This document shows positions 12,224 through 21,542 of a stretch of DNA of 64,000 nt, piece by piece. A program made the translations under genes and the position numbers. Origin of the DNA: Ursus arctos (taxonomy: Eukaryota > Chordata > Mammalia > Carnivora > Ursidae); NCBI RefSeq assembly GCF_023065955.2, contig NW_026622985.1, positions 72,777,931 to 72,841,930 on the forward strand. Direction: 5' to 3'. The notes under the pieces are model-generated. The model searched no databases, was not told the origin of the DNA, and saw only the letters and a list, made by a program, of their open reading frames with translations. Numbering within the stretch: the first letter of the stretch is position 1; each line of letters opens with the position of its first letter.

Positions 12224-12836
12224 CTATTTGTAGTGTTCTTATCATTTATGAGAAATTTTTCTTCTGTTTCAGCATATATAAACAAATATACTGTGTGCAT
12301 GTATTAGTATGTGTTGCTACCATTCCATTTCTTGTCACTTTTTTCCTGCTTGGGTTAACTTTGTCCAGATCTTTTCTATGCTCTTTGATGTGTTTTGGCA
12401 GTGTTCTCACCATATCCATATTGCTTGTTCTCCCTACTTTGTTACTGTTTAATACTTAGTTATTTTCTGCTTTAACCACATTTCTATAGCCTGAAAGCAT
12501 GACAGGTAAAGGAAAAAGCTTGAGTGAGGCAGTATGCAATCCTTCTTGGAAAACCCAAGTTCTGTTTTGGTTTTTGCAGTGATATTAAATGACCACACTC
12601 TGTGTCCTCAGTGCCTACCATAGAACCTGGCACATTGTTTTAATAATCATCACTGAATGATTATTAAATAAAAGAAGGAATAACTATCTTAGACCGGAGC
12701 ACCTGTCACATAATTGAATGGTTATCACCCTTCTGCTCCAGGATGTTTCTTCTATTCATTATGTACTTTGAAATTCACACTTGAATTAGAATTAGCAAAT
12801 TCATGCAATGCTGCATAAAACTGGAATTGGCACACT
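12224..12836. other. Mostly unique sequence with a possible L2/MIR tail
   Basis: Near 12595-12660, cagtgcctaccatagaacctggcaca followed by A/T-rich DNA resembles the 3' ends of L2 or MIR elements. Otherwise nothing is recognised. Confidence 0.4.
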
Positions 12837-13559
12837 TTGCATTCACTCATATTTTATTTGTGCAAGCAAGGCACAGGGTTGTACCTGCTATTGGTGAAGA
12901 AGTACATCTGCTGTCCTCAGGGAAGCCCTAGAAATACCAGTGGGAAGAGGCATGTACTCTTTGAGGGAAGGGGAGAAATATTCAGAAACAAAAATATAAC
13001 GTACCTTAAGGTTTTCACACCTTCATGTAGGCAGCCCTTTCTGGAACTCACCATTCTTAATAAATGTAAGATAAGGAGACAACCTCAGATTTTTATTCTT
13101 TATATCTGAGGGTAATATTAAGAATTTCCTGGGCTCTGTTTGCCTATCCTGTGCTCCCCTTCAATTATCTTGATTGCCAAAACTCTGACAGTTTTTGCAG
13201 TTTCTAGAATCATGTTCATTTGCCTAGTAGCCATTTTTTAAGGATTTTATTTATAATGTGTATTTTAATATTTAAAGAAAATGATACTGTGTTGCAGTTG
13301 AGTTCTGCCATTTTTACATCATTGTTCAGGTTCAAATATTGACCAAGATCCTTAAAGCAGTAATATGTACTCTGGTATTTTTTTGTTCTGTTATCTCTCA
13401 ACATTACCTTTAGTTTTATTCAATGCATATTTTCGCATATTTAATAGATGATAATTCTAGATGGTTAGTACAGTGTTCGTACAGTGTTGGTGCTTCTGTT
13501 AATATTTTATTTCCTATTAATATTTATGTTAAAAGATTAAGAATTTCATCTATTTAATT
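12837..13559. other. Unique sequence
   Basis: A 90-codon open frame at 12837-13109 matches no family known to me and has no splice or promoter context that I can defend. No repeat is recognised. Confidence 0.4.
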
Positions 13560-13568
13560 AAGAATTTA

Positions 13569-13677
13569 TACGCAACTAATGAATCATCAAACTTTATATC
13601 AGAAACCAGGGATGTACTGTATGGTGACTAACATAATATAAAAAAAAAAAATTAAAATTTAAAAAAAAAATTAAAAA
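13569..13677 (+). mobile_element. L1 3' end, extreme 5' truncation
   Basis: The segment tacgcaactaatgaatcatc ... accagggatgtactgtatgg ... followed by a long A-rich tail is the last part of the carnivore L1 3'UTR. The same words occur, inverted, at 33.9-34.1 kb. A 9-bp duplication, aagaattta, flanks it (13560-13568, 13678-13686). Only about 60 bp of L1 body remains. Confidence 0.8.
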
Positions 13678-13729
13678 AAGAATTTAATTTATACTCTTTT
13701 TAAAAAGTTCATGAACAAAGATACCTTGA

Positions 13730-14130
13730 ATTTGCTGATATTTTAAATTTTACAGTACCATCCTGTGTTTCTCCTAGGACCTTCCTGGTTTCAGTTCTTA
13801 TATTTAAATCTTTAATCTGTTTTGAGTTTTTTTTTTTTTAAGATTTTTTTAGAAGATTTATTTTATTTTTATTCGTTTTAAAGATTTTATTTTTAAATAA
13901 TCTCTACACCTAACGTGGGGCTCAAACCCACAACCCTGAGAGCAAGAGTCTCATGCTCCACTGGCAGCCAGCCAGGCTCCCCAAGTTAATTTTTTTAAGT
14001 GGCATAAGATAGAGATCCAGTTTCAGTCTTTTGCATGTGAATGTTCAATTTTCCCAGGCCCAATTACTGTCTTTTCTTCATGGAGTATTCTTGGCTTCCT
14101 TGTCAAATATTAGTTGTTAGTGTTTTTGTC
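13730..14130 (-). mobile_element. L1 ORF2 3' fragment, split by a SINE
   Basis: On the minus strand the sequence matches the plan of the L1 ORF2 C-terminal region. Plus-strand words are ttcagttcttatatttaaatc, ttaatctgttttgag, then after the SINE cataagatagagatccagtt and ttttgcatgtgaatg. Reading resumes in register with the consensus after the SINE at 13818-13981. It has no intact frame. Confidence 0.75.
13818..13981 (-). repeat. SINEC inside L1
   Basis: Minus-strand short-form head (on the plus strand ends ccagccaggctcccc) with a long T-rich tail. It interrupts the L1 ORF2 relic, so it is younger than that element. Confidence 0.85.
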
Positions 14131-14134
14131 TCTT

Positions 14135-15925
14135 TTAACTACCTCTGTCTTTTTTACATTACAGATTATGAATATATCCACTTACTGTTCTTTCTTTCTA
14201 GTTTTAATGTGTAATATATATATTTTTTTCACTGTAAGGTGCTTGAATTTTATAATAGCTTAGAAAAATGTGGAGGTGTTTGATAGGTGAACATATGTTG
14301 GTGCTGTTAAAACTAATCGCCCAAAGATTTATAAGTGAAGACACGTTTAAAGGCACAGTAAGTATGGTAATTGCTGCAATGAATGCTGTGAACTTTTAGT
14401 ATATTGTTCAGCAGTGCCCTAGAGACGTGTCATTTCTAACACATTATTTTTGATATCCCATCTCTTAGACATTTGCCAGCGAATGCCTAATTTATTACTG
14501 AATATATATTTCTAGTTATTATTTATTAAATTATGCATAATTAATTATAAATTATCATTACAACTCACAGATCTAATTTACAATCTAGTGAAAATATGGA
14601 GAGTTAGATTTTAACATTTGTGGCAATAAAATATCTTAAAACCAAATATTTTTACTTGGTTGAAAAGCAATTTTGAAGGGAAAAATAGGCTAAGATTATT
14701 AAGAGTACAATACCACAGCCACCTGGTTTTTCAAAGTAAATACAAATGACCGAGCTTGCAGAGTTTTAAAAATCAAAACCCTAAGTATATAATTTTTCAT
14801 GTTTAGTAAAGGATAAAAATAATTTAGAATAAACTGTTTATCTAAATTAATTATTATTAAATTAGAAGAATAAATTCTTTAATTTAGAAGGATAAATTGT
14901 TTTTTACTGTTTAGTTCCACACTCCGTGAAAGATGAATTGCAACAAAATATGTTCACTCAATCAAAAAAAATCACTCTTCCAATTACTGAAATTCAGCAT
15001 GCATATCTCTGAATGTAGCTGATACTTAAACATCACTTAGCATGAGGAGTTTGAATCTCATGCTGAGGTTACGAGTGGCATCATTTGCAAAATCCACTTT
15101 TAGTCTGAGATTTTCAGTTTGTATTGATCAAGATGGCTTTAATGTTCCCCTCAGCTTGACTATGCTTTAGACAAACTTCTTCCAGATGATAGGCCCCTGA
15201 CTTCCCCTTTCTTAGAGCACTTACTTTAGAAAACTTGTAAATTCTTTCTCTGCCCTGTTGAGATGTAAATCTTTTTAAAAGCTTCTTGCAAGTTTTACAG
15301 CCCAGGAATGATTTTCTCTAGTAAGTAAGACCCATTTATTTGAAATGTAATCATCAAAGGTGATGGTACTCTTATCTCTTAGTTTCTGTGAGAGAATAGG
15401 GATCTAACTACCACAGGTGCCTTGCTCCGAGTTATAAAGCTGCCTTCTGTCATAGAGATATGACAATCTTATCTTTCTTTTGGATAAGCCAATTGAACAA
15501 ACACAGATGACCTATAACATTCTCCACTAAATTTCCACTAGCTCAGTGAGCCCTAAGGAATAATACCACCCTCTCCTTCACTGGAGTTGAGTTTAGAGTT
15601 CCAACCTCTCTCCTGTATCACAATACTCTTTAAAGTCTCCCTTATCTGATTAACTTTGTCCAGTGTAATTTTTGCCTTCTCAGAATTGATGTTCAGATTA
15701 TTTTAGTAATTTATGAAGGGAACTTTAACTTCACTTATTTTATTATACGGTGGGAAAACAAAATAAATAAAAATATCTGAACTTGAATAAGATAACCTGG
15801 ATTTGAGTTCCTTTTCTCCATCTGCAAATTGTTAAAGGATATAGTTCATATTTTTCCTGTGATCATCAAGTAGACATTAACAACACACTAAAGAAGGGTT
15901 ACATACATTTTCTAGCACTTGCCGT
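14135..15925. other. Unique AT-rich sequence
   Basis: No gene, RNA or interspersed repeat recognised in about 1.8 kb. Base composition is typical of the window. Confidence 0.45.
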
Positions 15926-16272
15926 ATACCGAATGTGCTCACCACCACCCCCAAATTCATGTATTGAAACCTAATCCCCACTGTGATGATATTTGGAGGT
16001 GGGACTTTTGGAAGGTGATTAGGGCATGAGGGTAGAGTCTTCATGAATGGAATTATTACCCTTATAAAAGAGACCCCAGAGAACTATCTTAACCCTTCTG
16101 CCATGTGAGGATACAGCAAGAGACAGCCATCTAAGTGGGTTCTCATCAGGCGCTGAATCTGCTGGTACCTTGAATCTTGGATTTCCCAGCGTTCAGACTA
16201 CGAGAAATTTCTGTGTATAAGCAGCCCAGTCTTTTGTATTTTTGTTACAGTACTCCAAGTGGACTAAGACAG
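15926..16272 (+). mobile_element. Solo LTR, MLT1-type (ERVL-MaLR)
   Basis: The order aaattcatgtattgaaacct, gatgatatttggaggtggga, gattagggcatgagggt, cttataaaagagacccca, gccatgtgaggatacagcaa, ctgaatctgctggtaccttg and terminal gactaagaca follows the remembered MLT1 LTR consensus. It is a noncoding relic with no internal region in the flanks. The subfamily is not determined. Confidence 0.8.
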
Positions 16273-16279
16273 CACCTTA

Positions 16280-16795
16280 GACTAATTTAGCATTATCAGA
16301 TTCATTTTTGTTTTCCTTCGAAAGGACAGACGCAGTGGTGGCACAGTGTATGGATAATTAACCAGGAGCATGAATACATTTGGTCTGAAAATTACTTTCC
16401 AATATTTTGTAAATAGATACCTCTAAGGAAAAAAAATATGCTAAGATATGTTCTTAATGTTGTTTGATTGTGTTTCTGGCGAACATTAGCACATCACAAG
16501 ATGAATCAATTTAAATGTGAAAGAACACAATTTATATAAAAAGCATATGCTAATTATTATTCTAAAGTAGTAAAGCAGAGCCCTTATGAGATTCCTATAG
16601 ACATATCTTCAAATGGCAGTGTCTGATCAGCAATGACAACTCTCAGTCTATATGTCTTTTCTAGCTGTGTAGTATGCCTTTGATACTAATGCTACAAGAA
16701 TTATAACCCCACTCACTAATTTATAGTTGCTTCGAAAGTATTCTCTGAGTTGAGGTTTTCATCCAGAGTTCCTGCCGCTCAATTTGATTTTAGTT
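16280..16795. other. Unique sequence
   Basis: Nothing recognisable. Confidence 0.4.
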
Positions 16796-16799
16796 AAGA

Positions 16800-17580
16800 A
16801 AGCCAAAAAGAATGTTAGAAGCTGTCAACAAAAAGGCCAACAGATTTGCTTACTAAAAGATGACGATATTCTCTGCGTTAAAAATCATAAATATGGATAA
16901 TAGACAAGCAACATGTGGGGAGGGAAATATTCACAACAAGTATAGAAGGCAAAAGATTAATAAAGATTTCCTGAAGTACAGAAAATTAGTAGAATAATGG
17001 ACAAAAGAAAGATACAAACAGTAGATTTTAAGAAATAAACTAATTTCTCTACAGGGATTTTAATAATAATAGAGTGATAATTTATCTAAAAAGTTGATTC
17101 CTACAGAAATAATCAAAGTATTTTGCATATATGTGAATGTTCACTGCAACATTGTTTATAATGGCCACATGTTACTAATAACATCTATACCCACTTAGTA
17201 GGGAATGGTTAAATAAACTGTGAATTATTCATATAAAAGAAAATTATAAAATCATTAAACATAGTTACCAGGAGCAAAGAGACCTAAGAGTATATTTTAG
17301 GATTAGAGATTTTTTAATAAGTAAAATAGCAAGTTGCAAAGTTATATGTAAGAAAGTATATTTCACCCCACATGTGTTAAAGATATACATTTGTAACCAC
17401 ACAGACACAGAGAAATGTACAAAAATACTTTGCATACTCATATCAAAATTCTCATGATTGTCACCTGTGGGGTGTTGAGAGATTAGCGAATTAAATGAGA
17501 ATACACTGATATGCTGTTAGTTTGCTCACAGTGTTTTACTTCTGAAAGAGATAAAATATAAAAGGGTTGACATCAAAATT
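16800..17580 (+). mobile_element. Old L1M 3' region
   Basis: Words such as gttcactgcaacattgtttataatgg, gggaatggttaaataaactg and aaatagcaagttgcaaa follow the end of ORF2 and 3'UTR of old L1M elements. Internal gaps and many substitutions are present, and the 5' limit is uncertain. Confidence 0.7.
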
Positions 17581-17834
17581 ATTCCCAAATTTAATTATTT
17601 TAGAATAGCAGTTTTAGTTGAAATAAACATTTACATAGTTATATTTTTAAAAATTTTAGTGATGGGGAAATAACAATATTGAATTACTGTTATTAGATAT
17701 GCCATTTCTTTGTAAAATTATATCCTGCCCTTACAATTTTTATGGTGTGGATATGTAAAAATTTTTCAATTTATTTTGAATTGATCACTTTGGGGGAAAT
17801 GATTAAAAGAGGTATTAGAATTTATTATGAGTCC

Positions 17835-18045
17835 TTTTTTTGTGGGTTTTTTTTTTTTTTTTTAATAAGAGACTCTTTTTTTTTTTTTTTTTTTAAGAGA
17901 CTCATGAGAGACAGAGGCAGAGGCAGAGGGAGAAGTAGGATCCCTGCAAAGCAGATTGCCTGATGTGGGACTTGATCCCAGGACCCTGGGACCATGACCT
18001 GAGCTGAAGGCAGATGCTTAACCGACTGAACCACCCAGGCACCCT
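17835..18045 (-). repeat. SINEC with duplicated T-rich tail segment
   Basis: Minus-strand copy with intact head. The tail shows two long T runs separated by aataagagactc, and aagagactc recurs next to the body, so tail slippage or duplication is likely. Flanks tattatgagtcctt and tactatgaattctt may be a diverged target-site duplication. Confidence 0.9.
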
Positions 18046-18049
18046 CTAC

Positions 18050-18096
18050 TATGAATTCTTATAAGTGTTAGAGTTTAGTATGAATTCTTATCAGTG
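18050..18096. repeat. Two-copy 18-bp direct repeat
   Basis: tatgaattcttataagtg at 18050 and tatgaattcttatcagtg at 18079 differ at one base. This is a simple local duplication. Confidence 0.85.
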
Positions 18097-18099
18097 GTA

Positions 18100-18655
18100 G
18101 TTGACTGGAACTCCATGGTGATCACTTAGCCAAAACCAAATATTCTTAGATCATGTCCGATGATCACATTTTATCAGATTACATTTCTGACAATAACTTA
18201 CCAAGTAGAACCCATATTACTTCTTCCATAGGATGTCACATTTGAAAGAGTGGACTATCTCTCATCTTGAGCTAACTTTAATTTCCAAAGCCAGCCTAGC
18301 TGGTACAAGATTTGGACATAAACCTTCATTCTGCCATTAGTATTTGGCTCCACTGCTTTGCAGAAACTGTGCCTTACTCATGTAACCTATTTCTTGTGTT
18401 TTCAGCTGATACATAGTTCAATCACATCTTTTTTTGTTTGTTTTATAAATAGTTGTATCACTATTCACTACTAGAATTTTAGAGTATCACTGTCAAAGAC
18501 CTTTGGTGTAAGGCTTTGCATGCTCATTCGTACTCAAGTAGGGAGAAAGCACTTCCGGTGGAGGCTGTAATCCATGTTTTTTGCAAAGCATCTGCTAAAC
18601 GTGAACAGTAGCTCAATGAACAGTAGCTCTGTCTCCTGGTTTCTGAATAGATTGA
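18100..18655. other. Unique sequence
   Basis: No gene or repeat recognised. Confidence 0.4.
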
Positions 18656-18659
18656 TGGC

Positions 18660-18865
18660 AATAATAGCTAACATTTCTAACATTCTTATAATGTACCAGG
18701 TAAAATTCTAAGTTACACTCTCATTTATTCCTCACAGCTAGTTGAAGTGACTGGAATTTTGTTCTTTTTTCACAGATTCAGAAAGTGAGGAACAAAGAAG
18801 TGAAAAACCAAGATCTTATTTCTAGTAAGTAGTGGGGCTCTGATCTGAATCCGAGCTATTAGCTT
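18660..18865 (-). repeat. MIR
   Basis: Reverse-complement MIR order: aatagctaacatttctaaca, accaggtaaaattctaag, ctcatttattcctcacagct, cacagattcagaaagtgagg, then ggggctctgatctgaatccg. Good positional agreement with the consensus. Confidence 0.85.
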
Positions 18866-19005
18866 TCAATTTTTTGTTTGTTTTTTTGTCCCCTCCCCCC
18901 CTTTTTTGGCTTGATTTGGTTGTGTTGTGTTGCATTGTATTGTTCATTTCTGCCTTTAGACTGCACTTTAGATGGGTTATCAAATCAATTTAAAAATAAA
19001 GAAAC

Positions 19006-19082
19006 TTGTTAGTTGAGATTCAAAACCAAGCAGTCTGACTCAGAAGCCATGCTCCGAACTACTGTTCTGTACTATCTAGATA
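19006..19082 (-). repeat. Second MIR fragment
   Basis: agttgagattcaaaaccaag, agtctgactcagaagccatg and ctactgttctgtactatct correspond to the 5' end of MIR in reverse complement. The segment overlaps in consensus with the end of the copy 140 bp upstream, so it is probably a separate insertion. Confidence 0.65.
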
Positions 19083-19156
19083 CAGTCCTGTCTCTGTCTC
19101 TATGCTTCTATCTACCTCTTGAGGTATTTATGTTTACCAAGCATTTATATGGATAC

Positions 19157-19177
19157 GCACACACACAGACACACACA

Positions 19178-19213
<36 letters not shown>
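19157..19213. repeat. (CA)n microsatellite
   Basis: CA repeats interrupted twice by GA near the 5' end. The His/Thr-rich and Cys/Val-rich frames here are translations of the repeat. Confidence 0.95.
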
Positions 19214-19218
<5 letters not shown>

Positions 19219-19618
19219 GCTTAATTTGCATGGCATACATAAACACACAGTTATTGTATTTCAGGGAAAATGTATACTTCATGAATTCTATTTTCCTCAA
19301 AACTAGCTCCTCTAGCCAAATGGGAGATGGACACATCTTGTTCCTGACACAGGTCTACGTATGGAATTAGTTCCTTTGCTGTGCGTCAGAGACAATTTAC
19401 TATAGCCATCTGAGATTGAAAACTTAAGAGAGTTTCTTTGTTATCCAAACAGAAACAGAATCTTTATGCAGCACCATGGTTGTCCACGCACAACTTTCAG
19501 GGAGTCAAGTGAGAGTTTTGCCTCTGAGAATCTCTGGGATTGGGTTTAGCCGTTTTCTGTCTTATCGCCCACTGTTAATACCTGACAGTGGGTTATTTGT
19601 GGGTTGGAATCTGTGGTT
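19214..19618. other. Unique sequence
   Basis: Nothing recognisable beyond short chance frames. Confidence 0.4.
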
Positions 19619-19634
19619 AAAAGAGAGTCTATAG

Positions 19635-19836
19635 GGGCACCTGGGTGGCACAGCGGTTAAGCATCTGCCTTCGGCTCAGGGCGTGATCCCGGTGTTATGG
19701 GATCGAACCCCACATCAGGCTCCTCCGCTATGAGCCTGCTTCTTCCTCTCCCACTCCCCCTGCTTGTGTTCGCTCTCTCGCTGGCTGTCTCTATCTCTGT
19801 CAAATAAATAAATAAAATCTTCAAAAAAAAAAAAAA
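19635..19836 (+). repeat. SINEC, long form
   Basis: Complete head, the ctcgctggctgtctctatct block, and a clean poly(A) after AAATAAAATCTTC. Target-site duplication aaaagagagtctatag and aaaagagagtgtatag differs at one base. A likely young copy of the bear-like subfamily. Confidence 0.96.
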
Positions 19837-19888
19837 AGAGAGTGTATAGGGCCCCTGGACAAAGTTACTCAACTTCACTAAGCTTAAA

Positions 19889-19904
19889 TCCCCCCCCCCC
19901 CCCG
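19889..19904. repeat. C homopolymer
   Basis: About 14 to 15 consecutive C. Length may be unreliable in the assembly. Confidence 0.9.
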
Positions 19905-20607
19905 TGTAAATGAAGGATAAGAACTAAACACTCTACTGTTTGTATTAAGCTCCTGGTAAATTCTCAGTCCCCAATGAAAACATAAATTTCCACAAAATAA
20001 AAATTACTGTCATAATCACCATCAACAAAAAAGTGGTCTTTTCTGAGAGGAATGAGAAAGTAAGTGCAAACAGTGTAAGTTAGGGGCAGAACAGGAACAT
20101 AGTGTGAGGGCCAGCCGAGGAAACATGCCCCTGAGGAATGCAGAATTAAATAAACAAGAGCCCAGGAACAGAAGGGAAACCAAGGATCCCTTTCATCCTG
20201 TACCTACAGTAAAAAGAATATGGAGACAGCTGTTGAAATTTGAAGAACCCCTTTCATTTTTAAATTCAGCATTTTTTGTTATGACTCAGGGGTATACGAC
20301 AATTCTCTAAAACTTTAGAAAAAATTCCTAAGAATATTTATTTTCATTCTCTCATATAAGAATATTTACATTGAAATCTTGGAATTCTCAGGAAAAATGT
20401 TCATAATTGGAAACAGATCATTATGGGCTCTTATAAAGACCTCGCTTATAGTTGTAAAAAAAAAAAATAGCCGTGATATAGACATGATATTATTATCTAA
20501 AATCTCTTGTTTCAATGCAATAAATAGAGGTAGAATGGTGTCCACACAGGGGTAAGTGTGAGTATTAATGAGGAGTTTAATGCCTTCTCTTTCATTAATT
20601 AAAAGCA
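19905..20607. other. Unique sequence
   Basis: A 68-codon frame at 20104-20310 has no recognisable motif. No repeat is seen. Confidence 0.4.
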
Positions 20608-20689
20608 GTCAAGCAAAGTCTTCCTATAAGGCAATGAGAAATACCATGAGAAGGTCAAGCAAAGTCTTCCTAAAAGGCAATGAGAAATA
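20608..20689. repeat. 46-bp-period tandem duplication
   Basis: A 36-bp word beginning gtcaagcaaagtcttcct occurs at 20608 and 20654 with a single mismatch (t/a), separated by ccatgagaag. This is a recent local duplication. Confidence 0.9.
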
Positions 20690-20839
20690 TTTGTATAGAT
20701 GCAGATAGACATATCTCTCTCTATCTGTCTGTCTATCTATAAAAAGCTAAGGATTCAAAACATTACACACACAGAAGTCCTAGTAAACCTATGAAGATGA
20801 ATTATTAAGTCTGCCAAAGTTTATACTGACCCAAGTGCA

Positions 20840-21057
20840 TGAGAATATTTATATACATATGCTCATTGCATTGTTTTTAACAGCAAAACTGGAATTGATG
20901 TAAATTCAAGACTTGCTGAATTAATTATGATAGTTGTTATGCAATAAAGTATCATTTACTAATTAGGAAGAATAAGGTAGACCTAGGAGTATAGATACGG
21001 GGGAAAAAAACAGGATAAAGTAAGGAAAAAAGTAGATTACAAATTAGTATGTGTATA

Positions 21058-21097
<40 letters not shown>

Positions 21098-21290
21098 TAT
21101 AATAATATAAATATGTGTGTGTAACTATTTGTATAAAAGGTGCATATATGTAAATACATGGTTATGTGTATTTGTTTATGTATTATGAATTTCTGGAAAT
21201 ACACAGGAAAATGTAAAAGGTGGCTACAAACAGGAACTTGGAAGATGAACATGACAGATCAGAAAACTGTATTTTACTTTGTTTTTACAG
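20840..21290 (+). mobile_element. Probable old L1M 3' end
   Basis: The sequence has the character of an L1M 3'UTR: cattgcattgtttttaacag, a central (TA)n and (TG) region, then ttctggaaatacacaggaaa and attttactttgtttttacag. Alignment is weak in places. Confidence 0.5.
21061..21094. repeat. (AT)n microsatellite
   Basis: About 17 AT units within the L1M-like tail. Confidence 0.95.
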
Positions 21291-21291
21291 T

Positions 21292-21304
21292 AGTTTAATA
21301 GCTT
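21292..21304. repeat. Target-site duplication, left copy (MAPRE1 retrocopy)
   Basis: agtttaatagctt occurs here and exactly at 24143-24155. The left copy abuts the T run that is the retrocopy's poly(A) tail in complement. Confidence 0.88.
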
Positions 21305-21325
21305 TTTTTTTCTTGAAATACCAGA

Positions 21326-21331
21326 TTTTAT
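21326..21331 (-). promoter_or_regulatory. Relic polyadenylation signal of the MAPRE1 retrocopy
   Basis: On the minus strand the end reads tttctaaataaaatctggta then ttcaag and A9. The AATAAA lies about 15 to 20 bases before the tail, as in a normal mRNA 3' end. The signal came with the parent mRNA and implies no transcription here. Confidence 0.75.
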
Positions 21332-21350
21332 TTAGAAACTGTTTAATGTA

Positions 21351-21542
21351 GGGTGGCTCAGTTGGTTAAGTGTCTGCCTTCAGCTCAGGTCATGATCCTG
21401 GGGTCCTGAGATGGAGCCCCACATCCAGCTCCCTGCTCTGCAGGGGTGTCTGCTTCTCCCTCTGCCCCTCCCCCTGTTCTTGTGCTTGTGTGCTCGCTCT
21501 CTCTCTCTCTCTTTCAAATAAGTAAATAAAATCTTAAAAAAA
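21351..21542 (+). repeat. SINEC inserted in the retrocopy 3'UTR
   Basis: The copy begins at gggtggctcag, so it lacks the first few bases of the head. Flanks agaaactgtttaatgtagg (21334-21352) and agaaaccatttagtgtagg (21543-21561) are its duplication. It splits the pseudogene's 3'UTR and is therefore younger than it. Confidence 0.93.

Noticed and set aside
15926..16272. Gene fragment suggested by GC-richer composition and a TATAAAA-like word (cttataaaag)
   Set aside because: The whole block follows the MLT1-type LTR plan. The TATA-like word is the LTR's own relic promoter.
19635..19710. tRNA gene candidates in the many tRNA-like heads
   Set aside because: They are SINE heads with promoter-box-like words followed by CT-rich body and A tail, not free tRNA genes. 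None ends as a mature tRNA would.
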